Positions 44,957 through 53,381 of a DNA stretch of 64,000 nucleotides are shown piece by piece. The stretch lies in NCBI RefSeq assembly GCF_007997155.1, contig NZ_VORT01000001.1, forward strand, positions 372,001-436,000, written 5' to 3'. How positions within the stretch are numbered: the stretch's first letter is position 1; every line of letters starts with the position of its first letter. The position numbers and the translations under genes are program-made. The DNA comes from Aequorivita antarctica (GTDB lineage Bacteria > Bacteroidota > Bacteroidia > Flavobacteriales > Flavobacteriaceae). The notes beneath the pieces were generated by a model. That model was not told the origin of the DNA and did not search any database. It worked only from the letters and a program-made list of their open reading frames with translations.

Positions 44957-46962
44957 AACGGAAATTGAAATTCCAGCACAGTGCCGGTGTCTTTTTTAGA
45001 AGTTACTTTCATTTGGCCTTTCAAAAACTTGGTCCGTTCCAAAAGTGTCTTCAGCCCTAATGATTTTACGTCTTGATATTTTTCGGCAAAGTCAAAGCCC
45101 ACGCCATTATCTCGTATAGAGATAAGAATGTTGTTTGTGAATTTTTTTACGGATACTTTTCCTGCTTCGGCGTTTGCGTGTTTTAATATATTACTAAGGC
45201 TTTCTTGAATAATCCGATAGATATTTACCTCGTCTTCCTTTGAGAAAATGTTGTCAATATTATCTATTTCGGCAGAAATGAAAAGTGTAGTGTTTTCATC
45301 TATCATGTTTATGGTATATTCAATGGCTTTAGTAATGCCTAGTTCCTGAAGTTGGAAAGGGTGCAAATCCCTAGAAATTGATCGAACTTCTTCTATGGTA
45401 TTATCCACCATTTTTTTTGTATCATCATCACCGCTTGCCATAAGCTTGTTCTTGATGACCAACAATTGTTGACCAATACCGTCGTGAAGGTCTTTTGATA
45501 TTCTTCTGCGCTCACTTTCTTGTGAAATTAGCAGTTCCTGACTAAATTTTTCTTGAAGGATTTTATTGCTTTTTAAATGCCGTTGGTTACGGAAAAGCAA
45601 GATCAGCCCAAACACCAAAAGAATGGCAATGCCTCCAAAAAGCATGGCTTTTTTAAAAATTTCGTTGTCCTTTTCAAGAAGGCTTATGTTGGAGGATTTT
45701 TCAACTAGTTCTTTTTCTTTTTTTTCTGTTTCGTAGAGTGTTTGGTAATAGGCAAGTGCATTTGCAGTACTGCGGTTGTATATGGAATCTTTGATTGCAT
45801 TGGAGGCTTGATTGCTTTCAACACTTTTTTTATAATCTCCCCTGTCAAAATAGAGTTCGGAAAGGAAAGAGTAGGAACTCATAATTTCATCTTCCAGCCC
45901 TAAATTTTTGGCCACATCGAGTTTTTTTTGTGCAAGTATTAATGCTTCGTCATATTTTCCTATGGTTTGCAGATATTTTGCCTTTCCGCCTAAAAAATTT
46001 AATTCTGCCGAAGGGTTTCCAGAGAGATCATACTCCAAATTCTCTATGAGTTCAAGGTGTTTCTTTGCTTCAATAATCTGGTTATGCTCACAATAATATT
46101 CTATCAATCTTGAATGGATACCAATGAAAGTAGACTGGTCTGATTGGCTTTTATCGAATTTTTTTTCTGCAGTTAGCAATGATTTGTATTCTAGATCACG
46201 CAGGCCCATTTTTTTGTAATCCAAAGCCTGATTGTAATATTCATTGGACAAAAATCTATTTAGCCCTAAGGTTTTCATTTTATCAATAAGTGCATAGCGC
46301 TCCGCTTTGGCTTTTTCATAAAAACCATTCATGCTGAACATGCTTATAATGCCCTGTTGTGCATAGACCATATAGTCATATTCCTTTTTGTTCTCATACA
46401 TAGTGTATGCTTGCGTAAAATCCTCACCTGCCAAAACAAATCTCCCCAAATTTGAATATGCCTGCCCTCTAAAAAGATAAGTGTCTGCAATGTTTAGGGA
46501 ATCGCTTTTCGAAAAATTTTCGAGCGCCATATTATAGTCTTCAATGGCTTTTTTATAATCTACCTTGGTATTTGCCTTGCCGCGTTTAATATAAAGACCA
46601 CCCAGCAAAAGACTATCCTTTATTTTATACTTGCGCGCAAGTACACTGTTTATAATGGTGATTGCATTTAGTGGATCGTTGGCATAGTTGGTGAGTGGAT
46701 ACTGAAGGTTCATCGCCTTTCTGGCGGCATCTTCAATACTGTCCATCCCCTGTGCCAAATCTATATATTGTATACTATATTTTATGAAAGCGTTGCTGTC
46801 TGAAAAAAATGTTCGGGACAATAGACTGTCCAGCGCAATCATGCTTTCTGCTTTGTTTTTGGCCGCAGCTAATTTTTTTTCATAATGAGAAATATCTTGG
46901 CAATACCCTGAAGCTGGGAAAAGCGCATTTATGAAAAAGAAGATTACTAATTTTTTCAGCAC
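44953..46962 (-). CDS. TPR-containing sensor histidine kinase (HisKA_3 / NarX type)
   Basis: 669 residues. A signal peptide (cleavage near SGYCQ) leads to about 390 residues of helical TPR-like repeats outside the inner membrane, then one transmembrane helix (about 438-458). A HisKA_3 dimerisation domain follows with phospho-acceptor His493 in RRRISKDLHDGIGQQLL. The ATPase domain has an N box (ESLSNILKHANA) and a G box (IRDNGVGFDF). It is cotranscribed with its response regulator. The ligand sensed by the periplasmic repeats is unknown. Confidence 0.93.
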   Translation of the reverse strand: MLKKLVIFFFINALFPASGYCQDISHYEKKLAAAKNKAESMIALDSLLSRTFFSDSNAFIKYSIQYIDLAQGMDSIEDAARKAMNLQYPLTNYANDPLNAITIINSVLARKYKIKDSLLLGGLYIKRGKANTKVDYKKAIEDYNMALENFSKSDSLNIADTYLFRGQAYSNLGRFVLAGEDFTQAYTMYENKKEYDYMVYAQQGIISMFSMNGFYEKAKAERYALIDKMKTLGLNRFLSNEYYNQALDYKKMGLRDLEYKSLLTAEKKFDKSQSDQSTFIGIHSRLIEYYCEHNQIIEAKKHLELIENLEYDLSGNPSAELNFLGGKAKYLQTIGKYDEALILAQKKLDVAKNLGLEDEIMSSYSFLSELYFDRGDYKKSVESNQASNAIKDSIYNRSTANALAYYQTLYETEKKEKELVEKSSNISLLEKDNEIFKKAMLFGGIAILLVFGLILLFRNQRHLKSNKILQEKFSQELLISQESERRRISKDLHDGIGQQLLVIKNKLMASGDDDTKKMVDNTIEEVRSISRDLHPFQLQELGITKAIEYTINMIDENTTLFISAEIDNIDNIFSKEDEVNIYRIIQESLSNILKHANAEAGKVSVKKFTNNILISIRDNGVGFDFAEKYQDVKSLGLKTLLERTKFLKGQMKVTSKKDTGTVLEFQFPL

Positions 46963-47031
46963 AAATGAATTGTTTGAGAAGAAGATAAAAGTACTTAAAT
47001 TATTGTAAATAAACCATATCCAAAGATCATT

Positions 47032-47466
47032 CTATTTTACATAGAAGCAATTTCTGCCATAATCAATCACCGCTCGGTGCTGTTTTAAAAAATCTGCACC
47101 AATAATACCATGTACGGGGCCTTCGTCCACTTGCGAAAGTGCTTCGTTCACATGTGAAAGGTCAAAAAGCACAATGTCCATATTTTTTATCCCCCAATTT
47201 TTTATCCTAAATTCATTTTTTCGCGAAAGCATGGTTTCCATATTTATTGCGCCTGCTCCGGCAGCTTTAATGATGCTTTTTTCGCTGATCAATAAAAAAT
47301 GTGTACTCTCACTAAAACCTATACAGCTTGTGGAAGCGCCTGTATCTAGTATAAAATCGCCCAAAATCCCGTTAATCTTTGCTGAAAAAAGATAGTGTCC
47401 CGTGGCGAGCATTTTCATTGGAATACGATAAAAGCCTTGCTCTTCAAGAAATTCGCGTAATTGCAT
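47032..47466 (-). CDS. Retropepsin-like single-domain aspartic protease
   Basis: ATG 47466 gives 144 residues. The catalytic motif DTGAS is at 41-45 (LGDFILDTGASTSCIGFSE), and a second conserved region HGIIGADFLKQHRAVIDY at about 116-133 corresponds to the flap-side ILG motif of retropepsins. These proteins act as homodimers when free-standing. There is no signal peptide or membrane helix, so it is probably cytosolic. It is divergent from tatD with only 48 bases between the starts. Substrate unknown. Confidence 0.85.
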   Translation of the reverse strand: MQLREFLEEQGFYRIPMKMLATGHYLFSAKINGILGDFILDTGASTSCIGFSESTHFLLISEKSIIKAAGAGAINMETMLSRKNEFRIKNWGIKNMDIVLFDLSHVNEALSQVDEGPVHGIIGADFLKQHRAVIDYGRNCFYVK

Positions 47467-47501
47467 CAACTTTTTTGTGTAAAGATAGCAAACAAAATAA
47501 G

Positions 47502-47509
47502 TAGCTTTG
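47502..47509 (+). promoter_or_regulatory. -7 element of tatD, close to the start codon
   Basis: TAGCTTTG is a perfect TAnnTTTG match that ends five bases before the tatD ATG, again pointing to a nearly leaderless message. Confidence 0.5.
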
Positions 47510-47514
47510 CAACT

Positions 47515-48279
47515 ATGTTGACGGATACACATACCCACTTATATAGCGAAGCTTTTGCCGAAGATCGTGATGAAATGATGCAACGCGCTTTTGATGCTGG
47601 CATAAAACGCTTTTTTATACCAGCCATTGATTCTGGTTATACTGAAGCAATGTATGCGTTAGAAAAAGAATATCCCCAAAATGTATTTTTGATGATGGGC
47701 CTACATCCAACTTCGGTAAAAGAAAATTTTGAGGAAGAATTGGCACATATTGACAAACAATTCAAAAAAAGAAGTTTTTATGCCGTTGGCGAAATAGGGA
47801 TCGACCTTTATTGGGATAAAACTACTTTGGAAATTCAGAAAATTGCTTTTAAAAGGCAAATCCAATTGGCGAAAAAATACAAATTGCCCATCGTAATTCA
47901 TTGTAGGGATGCGTTTGATGAAATTTTTGAAGTTCTTGAAACAGAAAAAAGTGAAGATCTATTCGGGATTTTTCACTGTTTCACAGGAACATTTGAGCAG
48001 GCTGAAAGAGCCATTTCATTTAATATGAAACTTGGCATTGGGGGAGTGGTTACCTTCAAAAATGGAAAGATTGATACTTTTTTAAACCAGATTCCACTGA
48101 AACATATCGTTTTGGAAACCGATTCGCCCTACCTTGCGCCAGCACCCTTTCGCGGTAAGCGCAACGAAAGCGGCTATTTGGCATTGGTTTGCAAAAAGAT
48201 TGCAGATATTTATGGGGTTTCAGAAGAAGAGATAGCGCGGGTAACTACCGAAAATTCAAAAGCCATTTTTGGGATATAA
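47515..48279 (+). CDS. tatD: TatD-family metal-dependent hydrolase / DNase
   Basis: A cytosolic TIM-barrel hydrolase of 254 residues. ATG 47515 (MLTDTHTHLYSEAF) is the family's usual start; the earlier frame from 47461 overlaps the divergent gene. Metal-site motifs are TDTHTHL (3-9), AVGEIGIDLYWD (about 90-101), VIHCRDAFDEIF, IFHCFTGTFEQA and LETDSPYLAP. It is followed 15 bases later by an asparaginase gene. Confidence 0.95.
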   Translation: MLTDTHTHLYSEAFAEDRDEMMQRAFDAGIKRFFIPAIDSGYTEAMYALEKEYPQNVFLMMGLHPTSVKENFEEELAHIDKQFKKRSFYAVGEIGIDLYWDKTTLEIQKIAFKRQIQLAKKYKLPIVIHCRDAFDEIFEVLETEKSEDLFGIFHCFTGTFEQAERAISFNMKLGIGGVVTFKNGKIDTFLNQIPLKHIVLETDSPYLAPAPFRGKRNESGYLALVCKKIADIYGVSEEEIARVTTENSKAIFGI

Positions 48280-48294
48280 ATAGGTATAAACAAT

Positions 48295-49323
48295 ATGACA
48301 AAAAAACCAAACATACTCCTTATATATACTGGCGGAACCATTGGGATGATCAAGGATTTTGAAACTGGCGCCTTGCGCAACTTCAATTTTAGTGAATTGC
48401 TCAACCACATTCCCGAGCTGAAACTCTTGGATTGTAACATTACAACAACTTCTTTCCCAAAACCAATTGATAGCTCCAATATGAATCCAAAGTATTGGAT
48501 AGATATTGCAGACATTATTGAGAATAATTATGAAAAGATGGACGGGTTTGTGGTGCTTCACGGCAGCGATACCATGAGCTACACCGCTTCGGCCTTGAGT
48601 TTTATGTTGGAAAACTTGGGCAAGCCAGTCGTTTTTACAGGTTCACAGCTTCCAATCGGGGATTTGCGTACCGACGCTAAGGAAAATCTAATTACTTCCA
48701 TCCAGATTGCTTCACTTCAGGAAAAAGGCGTTTCAAAAATTGCTGAGGTCTGTCTTTATTTTGAATACAAATTATACCGTGCCAACAGGACAACTAAGAT
48801 TAATGCCGAGCATTTCGAGGCGTTCGCATCATTAAATTATCCCGAATTGGTACAAAGCGGTGTGCATCTAGTGGTAAACAACGAAGCGCTATACCGACCA
48901 AATCGAAGAAAAAAACTAAAAGTTCACAAAACACTGGAGCGTAATATTCTTTTGGTGAAAATGTTTCCAGGGATTGATGAGGCTACTATAAAGTATCTTT
49001 TTGAATATCCAGAAATAAAAGGATTGGTGCTTGAAACCTATGGGAGTGGCAACGTTACCAATGCCGATTGGTTTATAAATTCACTTAAAAAGGTGATAAA
49101 AAAAGGTATTCCTGTGATAAATGTTACGCAGTGTTCAGGAGGAAGTGTCAATATGGGACTATATGAAACCAGTACCGATTTGAAAAAAATAGGTGTTATA
49201 AGCGGAAAAGATTGCACCACAGAAGCCGCCTTGGCAAAATTAATGTACTTATTGGGACAAAAAATTTCGGCTAACAGCTTCAAAACCATATTTGAAACCT
49301 CTTTGCGCGGAGAAATGCAATAA
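48295..49323 (+). CDS. ansA: Type I (cytosolic) L-asparaginase
   Basis: Hydrolyses asparagine to aspartate and ammonia. 342 residues without signal peptide, so cytosolic. The first catalytic motif is YTGGTIGMIKDF (about 11-22); the second is VLHGSDTMSYTASALSFML (about 83-101). GSQLPIGDLRTDAKEN follows. It is the second gene of the tatD unit. Confidence 0.94.
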   Translation: MTKKPNILLIYTGGTIGMIKDFETGALRNFNFSELLNHIPELKLLDCNITTTSFPKPIDSSNMNPKYWIDIADIIENNYEKMDGFVVLHGSDTMSYTASALSFMLENLGKPVVFTGSQLPIGDLRTDAKENLITSIQIASLQEKGVSKIAEVCLYFEYKLYRANRTTKINAEHFEAFASLNYPELVQSGVHLVVNNEALYRPNRRKKLKVHKTLERNILLVKMFPGIDEATIKYLFEYPEIKGLVLETYGSGNVTNADWFINSLKKVIKKGIPVINVTQCSGGSVNMGLYETSTDLKKIGVISGKDCTTEAALAKLMYLLGQKISANSFKTIFETSLRGEMQ

Positions 49324-49403
49324 ATTAACAGCCTAAATTATTTTATGGCGTTGTTTTTTTTTTGATATTTGGCACTCCATTTCAAAAAGTGGCAGAATAT
49401 AAT

Positions 49404-49491
49404 AGAGAGGTGGCCGAGTGGTCGAAGGCGCACGCCTGGAAAGCGTGTATACGCCACAAGCGTATCGAGGGTTCGAATCCCTTCCTCTCTG
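49404..49491 (+). tRNA. tRNA-Ser (GGA)
   Basis: 88 nt. Acceptor stem AGAGAGG (49404-49410) pairs with CCTCTCT (49484-49490), and G is the discriminator. The anticodon arm CACGC-CTGGAAA-GCGTG carries anticodon GGA at 49438-49440. It has the long variable arm of tRNA-Ser, and the T-arm contains GTTCGAATC. The CCA end is not encoded. Confidence 0.97.
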
Positions 49492-49610
49492 CAACAAACT
49501 TTAGAGTATTATAACGCTGTTTAAGAGAGTCGAGTAATATTCTTGCAGATTAACTAAATTATTTTATATCTTTAAACCTTTAACTAAAAACAAACTTTAA
49601 GTCGATAGCA

Positions 49611-50420
49611 ATGAAAAAATTATTTTCTATTCTGGCGCTTGCCGCAATCGTTTTTGCAGGCACGTTAAACGTAAACGCTGCAACAGCACAAACAATGCCA
49701 ACCAGTTCACAAGCTTTGGTAACAGCAGCTACATTTACCATTATTCAAGATGAAGCAGCCCCCGCTGCCGAACCCGAAAAAGGATTCCATCAAGAATTGA
49801 AAGAACGCTTTGTGGAAGGTGGTCCTGGATTTATGGGGATTGTACTATTGTGTTTAATTCTTGGATTGGCTATTGCTATTGAAAGAATTATCTTTCTTAA
49901 TCTTTCTAGTACCAATACACAAAAATTGGCTCAAGATGTGGAAGACGCATTAAATAGTGGTGGTATTGATGCTGCTAAAGAAGTGTGCAGAAACACAAAA
50001 GGTCCTGTTGCCTCAATCTATTACCAAGGTCTAGACCGTGCACATGAAGGTATCGACATTGCTGAAAAAGCGGTTGTTGCTTACGGTGGTGTACAGATGG
50101 GACAACTTGAAAAGAATGTTTCTTGGATATCTCTTTTCATCGCATTGGCTCCGATGCTTGGTTTCATGGGTACAGTAATCGGGATGATTATTGCCTTTGA
50201 TAAAATTCAGGCAGCTGGTGATATGAACCCGTCTCTTGTGGCAGGTGGTATTAAAGTGGCACTTTTAACAACCGTATTTGGTTTGATCGTGGCTATTATT
50301 CTTCAAATCTTTTATAACTATATTATCGCTAAAATTGATAGTATCGTTAACAGTATGGAAGACGCTTCAATCACTTTAATCGATATGTTGTTCGACTACA
50401 AACAAAAAAACAAAATCTAA
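49611..50420 (+). CDS. MotA/TolQ/ExbB-family proton channel protein
   Basis: 269 residues. A Sec signal-like N-terminus rich in Ala (about 1-26) is followed by a short linker and the ExbB/TolQ core with three membrane helices (about 75-97, 180-205, 218-245). Conserved segments are APMLGFMGTVIGMIIAFDKI and GIKVALLTTVFGLIVAI. With ExbD proteins from the same operon it would form a proton-driven motor that energises outer-membrane processes. First gene of the operon. Confidence 0.93.
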   Translation: MKKLFSILALAAIVFAGTLNVNAATAQTMPTSSQALVTAATFTIIQDEAAPAAEPEKGFHQELKERFVEGGPGFMGIVLLCLILGLAIAIERIIFLNLSSTNTQKLAQDVEDALNSGGIDAAKEVCRNTKGPVASIYYQGLDRAHEGIDIAEKAVVAYGGVQMGQLEKNVSWISLFIALAPMLGFMGTVIGMIIAFDKIQAAGDMNPSLVAGGIKVALLTTVFGLIVAIILQIFYNYIIAKIDSIVNSMEDASITLIDMLFDYKQKNKI

Positions 50421-50432
50421 ATAAATCACAAG

Positions 50433-50858
50433 ATGGCATTACATAAAATTTTAAAAATAGTAGCATTGCTTCTAAGCGTTGCAGGGATTATTTTTCTTGC
50501 AATGATCATCGCAAAAGGTGATACAGAGGTTGCTGCAACGGGCGCCGGTGTCGATGGATTCTTGTATGTTGCTTATATCATATTTGCTATTACATTAGTA
50601 TTCGTTCTCTTCTTTGTGATTAAAGGAGTTTTTGCAGGAAATATTAAGAACACCTTAATTTCCGTCGGAGCTTTTCTAGCTATAGTGATTATATCATACG
50701 TTTTGGCGGATGGAAATCCAATGTCAGTAGGCGATGGCGAAACGCTTTCAGCTAGTGGCTCAAAATTGGTAGGTGCAGGTTTATATACATTCTATATATT
50801 GGCAATAATAGCTATTGGCGCAATGGTTTTCAGCGGAGTTAAAAAAATAACAAAATAA
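50433..50858 (+). CDS. Conserved-context membrane protein of unknown function
   Basis: 141 residues with four hydrophobic segments (about 7-27, 43-63, 73-90 and 113-135). It is inserted between the ExbB-like gene (12 bases) and the first ExbD-like gene (one base overlap), so it is translated as part of the energiser operon. No family motif is recognised. It may be a small partner of the motor complex. Confidence 0.8.
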   Translation: MALHKILKIVALLLSVAGIIFLAMIIAKGDTEVAATGAGVDGFLYVAYIIFAITLVFVLFFVIKGVFAGNIKNTLISVGAFLAIVIISYVLADGNPMSVGDGETLSASGSKLVGAGLYTFYILAIIAIGAMVFSGVKKITK

Positions 50859-51487
50859 TGGCAAGAAGAGCAACACCTGAAGTAAACGCAGGGTCGATGG
50901 CTGACATCGCTTTCCTATTACTTATCTTTTTTTTGGTAACCACTACCATTGAAAAGGACAAGGGAATAGCGAGACAGTTGCCGCCCAAAGAGCCGCCCAC
51001 AGATGAACAAGTGAAGATTAAGGAAAAAAACCTCTTCATTGTTAATGTTAACCGAAACGATCAATTGCTTGTTGAGGAAAAACTGATGGAGCTTAAAGAT
51101 TTGCGCCAAGCAGCAATTGCTTTTCTCGATAACGGAGGAGCATCTTCTGGAACTGCAGAATATTGCAATTATTGTAAAGGTAAAAGAAATCCAGAGTCTT
51201 CAGATAATCCTGATAAAGCGGTTATATCTGTTCAGAATGACAGGCTTACTTCTTATAAAATGTATATAGCTGTTCAGAACGAACTTGTGGCTGCATACAA
51301 TTTTTTGAGAGATCGGGAATCGCAAAGACTTTATGGTTGGAAATTTACCGAAAAGACCAAAGACCTTGATGAAGGTAAGATAAAGGGAGAAAGCGCAAAA
51401 GAAGCATTACAGGAAAAACTAGAGTCCATTCAAAAGTTATTCCCACAAAAACTTTCTGAAGCAGAACCTAAAAAATCCGGACAATAA
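50858..51487 (+). CDS. ExbD/TolR-family biopolymer transport protein (first copy)
   Basis: 209 residues. A short cytoplasmic N-terminus (ARRATPEVNAGSMADIAFLL) leads into one membrane helix (about 18-36) with the conserved proton-path Asp in MADIAF. The periplasmic domain contains an insert with a Cys pair (EYCNYCKGK), not usual in ExbD. Its start overlaps the preceding stop by one base. Confidence 0.92.
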   Translation: MARRATPEVNAGSMADIAFLLLIFFLVTTTIEKDKGIARQLPPKEPPTDEQVKIKEKNLFIVNVNRNDQLLVEEKLMELKDLRQAAIAFLDNGGASSGTAEYCNYCKGKRNPESSDNPDKAVISVQNDRLTSYKMYIAVQNELVAAYNFLRDRESQRLYGWKFTEKTKDLDEGKIKGESAKEALQEKLESIQKLFPQKLSEAEPKKSGQ

Positions 51488-51497
51488 CAATAAGAAT

Positions 51498-51971
51498 ATG
51501 TCAAAATTCACAAAGAAAAAAAGCAACGAATTGCCTCCGGTAAATACAGCGTCCCTTCCGGATATTGTATTTATGTTATTATTCTTTTTTATGGTGGTAA
51601 CTGTTCTGCGCGATGACAACTTGTTAGTACAAAACAAATTGCCAAAGGCAGATCAGGTTGAGAAATTAAAGAAAGACCGATCAGTTTATATTTATGCAGG
51701 AAAACCAAGTTCTAGATACCAGGACAAATACGGTTCGGAGCCTAAAATACAAATTGGTGATAAGTACACAGATATTTCCAATATTAAGTTTGCATTGACT
51801 GAAGCACGCCAAAAATTATTGCCTGAACTTCAGGATAAAATAATGGTTGCGCTTAAAGTTGATGAGAAAACAAATACTGGAATGGTCACTGACATTAAAC
51901 AGGAATTGCGTGATCTTAATATGTTAAAGATTATCTATATTACCACTCCTGGAAATGAAGTAAGTCAATAG
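51498..51971 (+). CDS. ExbD/TolR-family biopolymer transport protein (second copy)
   Basis: 157 residues. The N-terminal SNELPPVNTASLPDIVFMLL matches the first copy's region and carries the proton-path Asp in LPDIVF. One membrane helix is followed by a periplasmic domain. Two different ExbD subunits together with one ExbB is common in Bacteroidetes motor operons and may allow heteromeric assembly. Confidence 0.92.
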   Translation: MSKFTKKKSNELPPVNTASLPDIVFMLLFFFMVVTVLRDDNLLVQNKLPKADQVEKLKKDRSVYIYAGKPSSRYQDKYGSEPKIQIGDKYTDISNIKFALTEARQKLLPELQDKIMVALKVDEKTNTGMVTDIKQELRDLNMLKIIYITTPGNEVSQ

Positions 51972-51989
51972 AGCTATTAAGCTTTATTT

Positions 51990-52032
51990 TTAAAACGCCT
52001 TGTCCCGAGGTTTTTGGGATCAAGGCGTTTTT
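51990..52032 (+). terminator. Intrinsic terminator after the energiser operon
   Basis: AAAACGCCTTG / CAAGGCGTTTT with an inner TCCC/GGGA stem and a following T run. Confidence 0.8.
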
Positions 52033-52067
52033 TTGTTTCTTTTATTCTGAAAAATACATTTATCTTT

Positions 52068-52778
52068 ATGGGTATGCAAAAGGTAATTAGAATCTACTTT
52101 ATATTATTTATCGGACTTGTTTCCCTTACAGCTTTGGCTCAGGATACCATTCGTAAAACCTCGGTCGATTCGCTTTATAGAGAGGATCAGTTTTATATTG
52201 GTGTAACATATAACGTCCCATTAAATATGCCTTCTGGAGTGAATACTCGTGGTCTTTCTGGTGGCATTCAATTCGGTTTTGTGAGGGATATTCCCATTAA
52301 TAAACAACGAAATCTTGCTATTGCCATTGGTGCCGGAATTGCAATCGATCAATTTGGGCAGAACCTTTTTATTGGCGAAACTCCAAATGATGAAACAATT
52401 TTTAGGGTTTTGGATCAGAACGTAGATTTTACTCGTAACCGATTCAATATGGCTATAATTGAAGCTCCACTGGAATTTAGATGGCGAACTTCAACACCGT
52501 CAAGCTATAAGTTTTGGAGAGTGTACGCGGGATTTAGAGTAGGATATGCATATTGGTACAAAGCAACTTTCAAACAGCCAGATAACAATGTAAATCAAAC
52601 AAAAATTCCAGAGTTTGACCCACTTCGATTGTCTGCCACACTAAGTTTTGGCTACAGTAGCTTCAACTTATTTGCTTCCTATAGTATTAATCCTTTCTTC
52701 AAAAATGCAGTGACTGTTGATGGAGAAGCTGTTGACTTTATGACGCTCAAGTTAGGATTGATGTTCTATATTCTATAA
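52068..52778 (+). CDS. PorT-like outer-membrane beta-barrel protein
   Basis: ATG 52068 gives 236 residues: signal peptide (GLVSLTALAQ), then an eight-strand-like small barrel of alternating hydrophobic strands ending in the aromatic LGLMFYIL. The longer frame from 52014 begins inside a terminator. It belongs to the outer-membrane barrel group that includes PorT, a T9SS component. Whether it is the actual T9SS PorT/SprT or a paralogue cannot be decided by eye, so no symbol is given. It stands alone between the energiser operon and the convergent PAP2-like gene. Confidence 0.75.
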   Translation: MGMQKVIRIYFILFIGLVSLTALAQDTIRKTSVDSLYREDQFYIGVTYNVPLNMPSGVNTRGLSGGIQFGFVRDIPINKQRNLAIAIGAGIAIDQFGQNLFIGETPNDETIFRVLDQNVDFTRNRFNMAIIEAPLEFRWRTSTPSSYKFWRVYAGFRVGYAYWYKATFKQPDNNVNQTKIPEFDPLRLSATLSFGYSSFNLFASYSINPFFKNAVTVDGEAVDFMTLKLGLMFYIL

Positions 52779-53381
52779 CCAAAGATTGAAAAGAATCAAT
52801 TGCGGTAGTGCTCCTAAAAATATTCCCACACCTAGTTCTGGATACGTATGCGAATCATTATTCAGTCGGGAAGAAGCAACCCAACCATTTACAAAAAGGA
52901 AAAAACTGATAGTAATAAGCAAGTTAATTTTGAAATGTGCGCTCAATCCCACTAGAAACATTAAAATTCCAGCCACACCCATTTGGTGAAGGCTGACTTT
53001 CATTTTAAAAAACACCATCACCAGCGCACTGAAGGCCGAAAAAAGAATTCCAACAAAAAAATAATATAGCTCAGAATCTTCGTATGGATCAAAAACCATT
53101 TTAATGATAAGCAATAACAAAATGCACTGAATCATTAATGGAAATTTACGTTCCTTCACTTCTTTTAAATAGATGGTTTCTACAACCCGTAAATTTTTCA
53201 AAAGAAAAAAGATCACAATGGGTATTAAAATGGTAATAATTGCAATTGCAAAAAGTTCCACGCGAACCAATTGTGGATCTACATACTTGGGCGTAACACT
53301 GTAATAAAGGATGGTGCCCAAAATAGGCATCAATAATGGATGAAAGATATATGAAGCAGCTTTTAGGAATAAATTCATCAA
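52773..53381 (-). CDS. PAP2-like integral membrane protein (degenerate phosphatase motif)
   Basis: 202 residues with six hydrophobic segments. Near the C-terminus SLHQMGVAGILMF and ASSRLNNDSHTYPELGVG resemble the PAP2 motifs SGH...SRxxxxxHxxxD, but SGH is replaced by SLH and the final Asp by Glu. It overlaps rpoN by four bases and is cotranscribed with it. It probably has no or altered lipid phosphatase activity. Confidence 0.7.
   Translation of the reverse strand: MMNLFLKAASYIFHPLLMPILGTILYYSVTPKYVDPQLVRVELFAIAIITILIPIVIFFLLKNLRVVETIYLKEVKERKFPLMIQCILLLLIIKMVFDPYEDSELYYFFVGILFSAFSALVMVFFKMKVSLHQMGVAGILMFLVGLSAHFKINLLITISFFLFVNGWVASSRLNNDSHTYPELGVGIFLGALPQLILFNLWL

Noticed and set aside
47461-47514. 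N-terminal extension of tatD (18 codons before MLTDTHTHL)
   Set aside because: Runs across the divergent start and the -7 element; the family begins at the second Met, so the short form was chosen.
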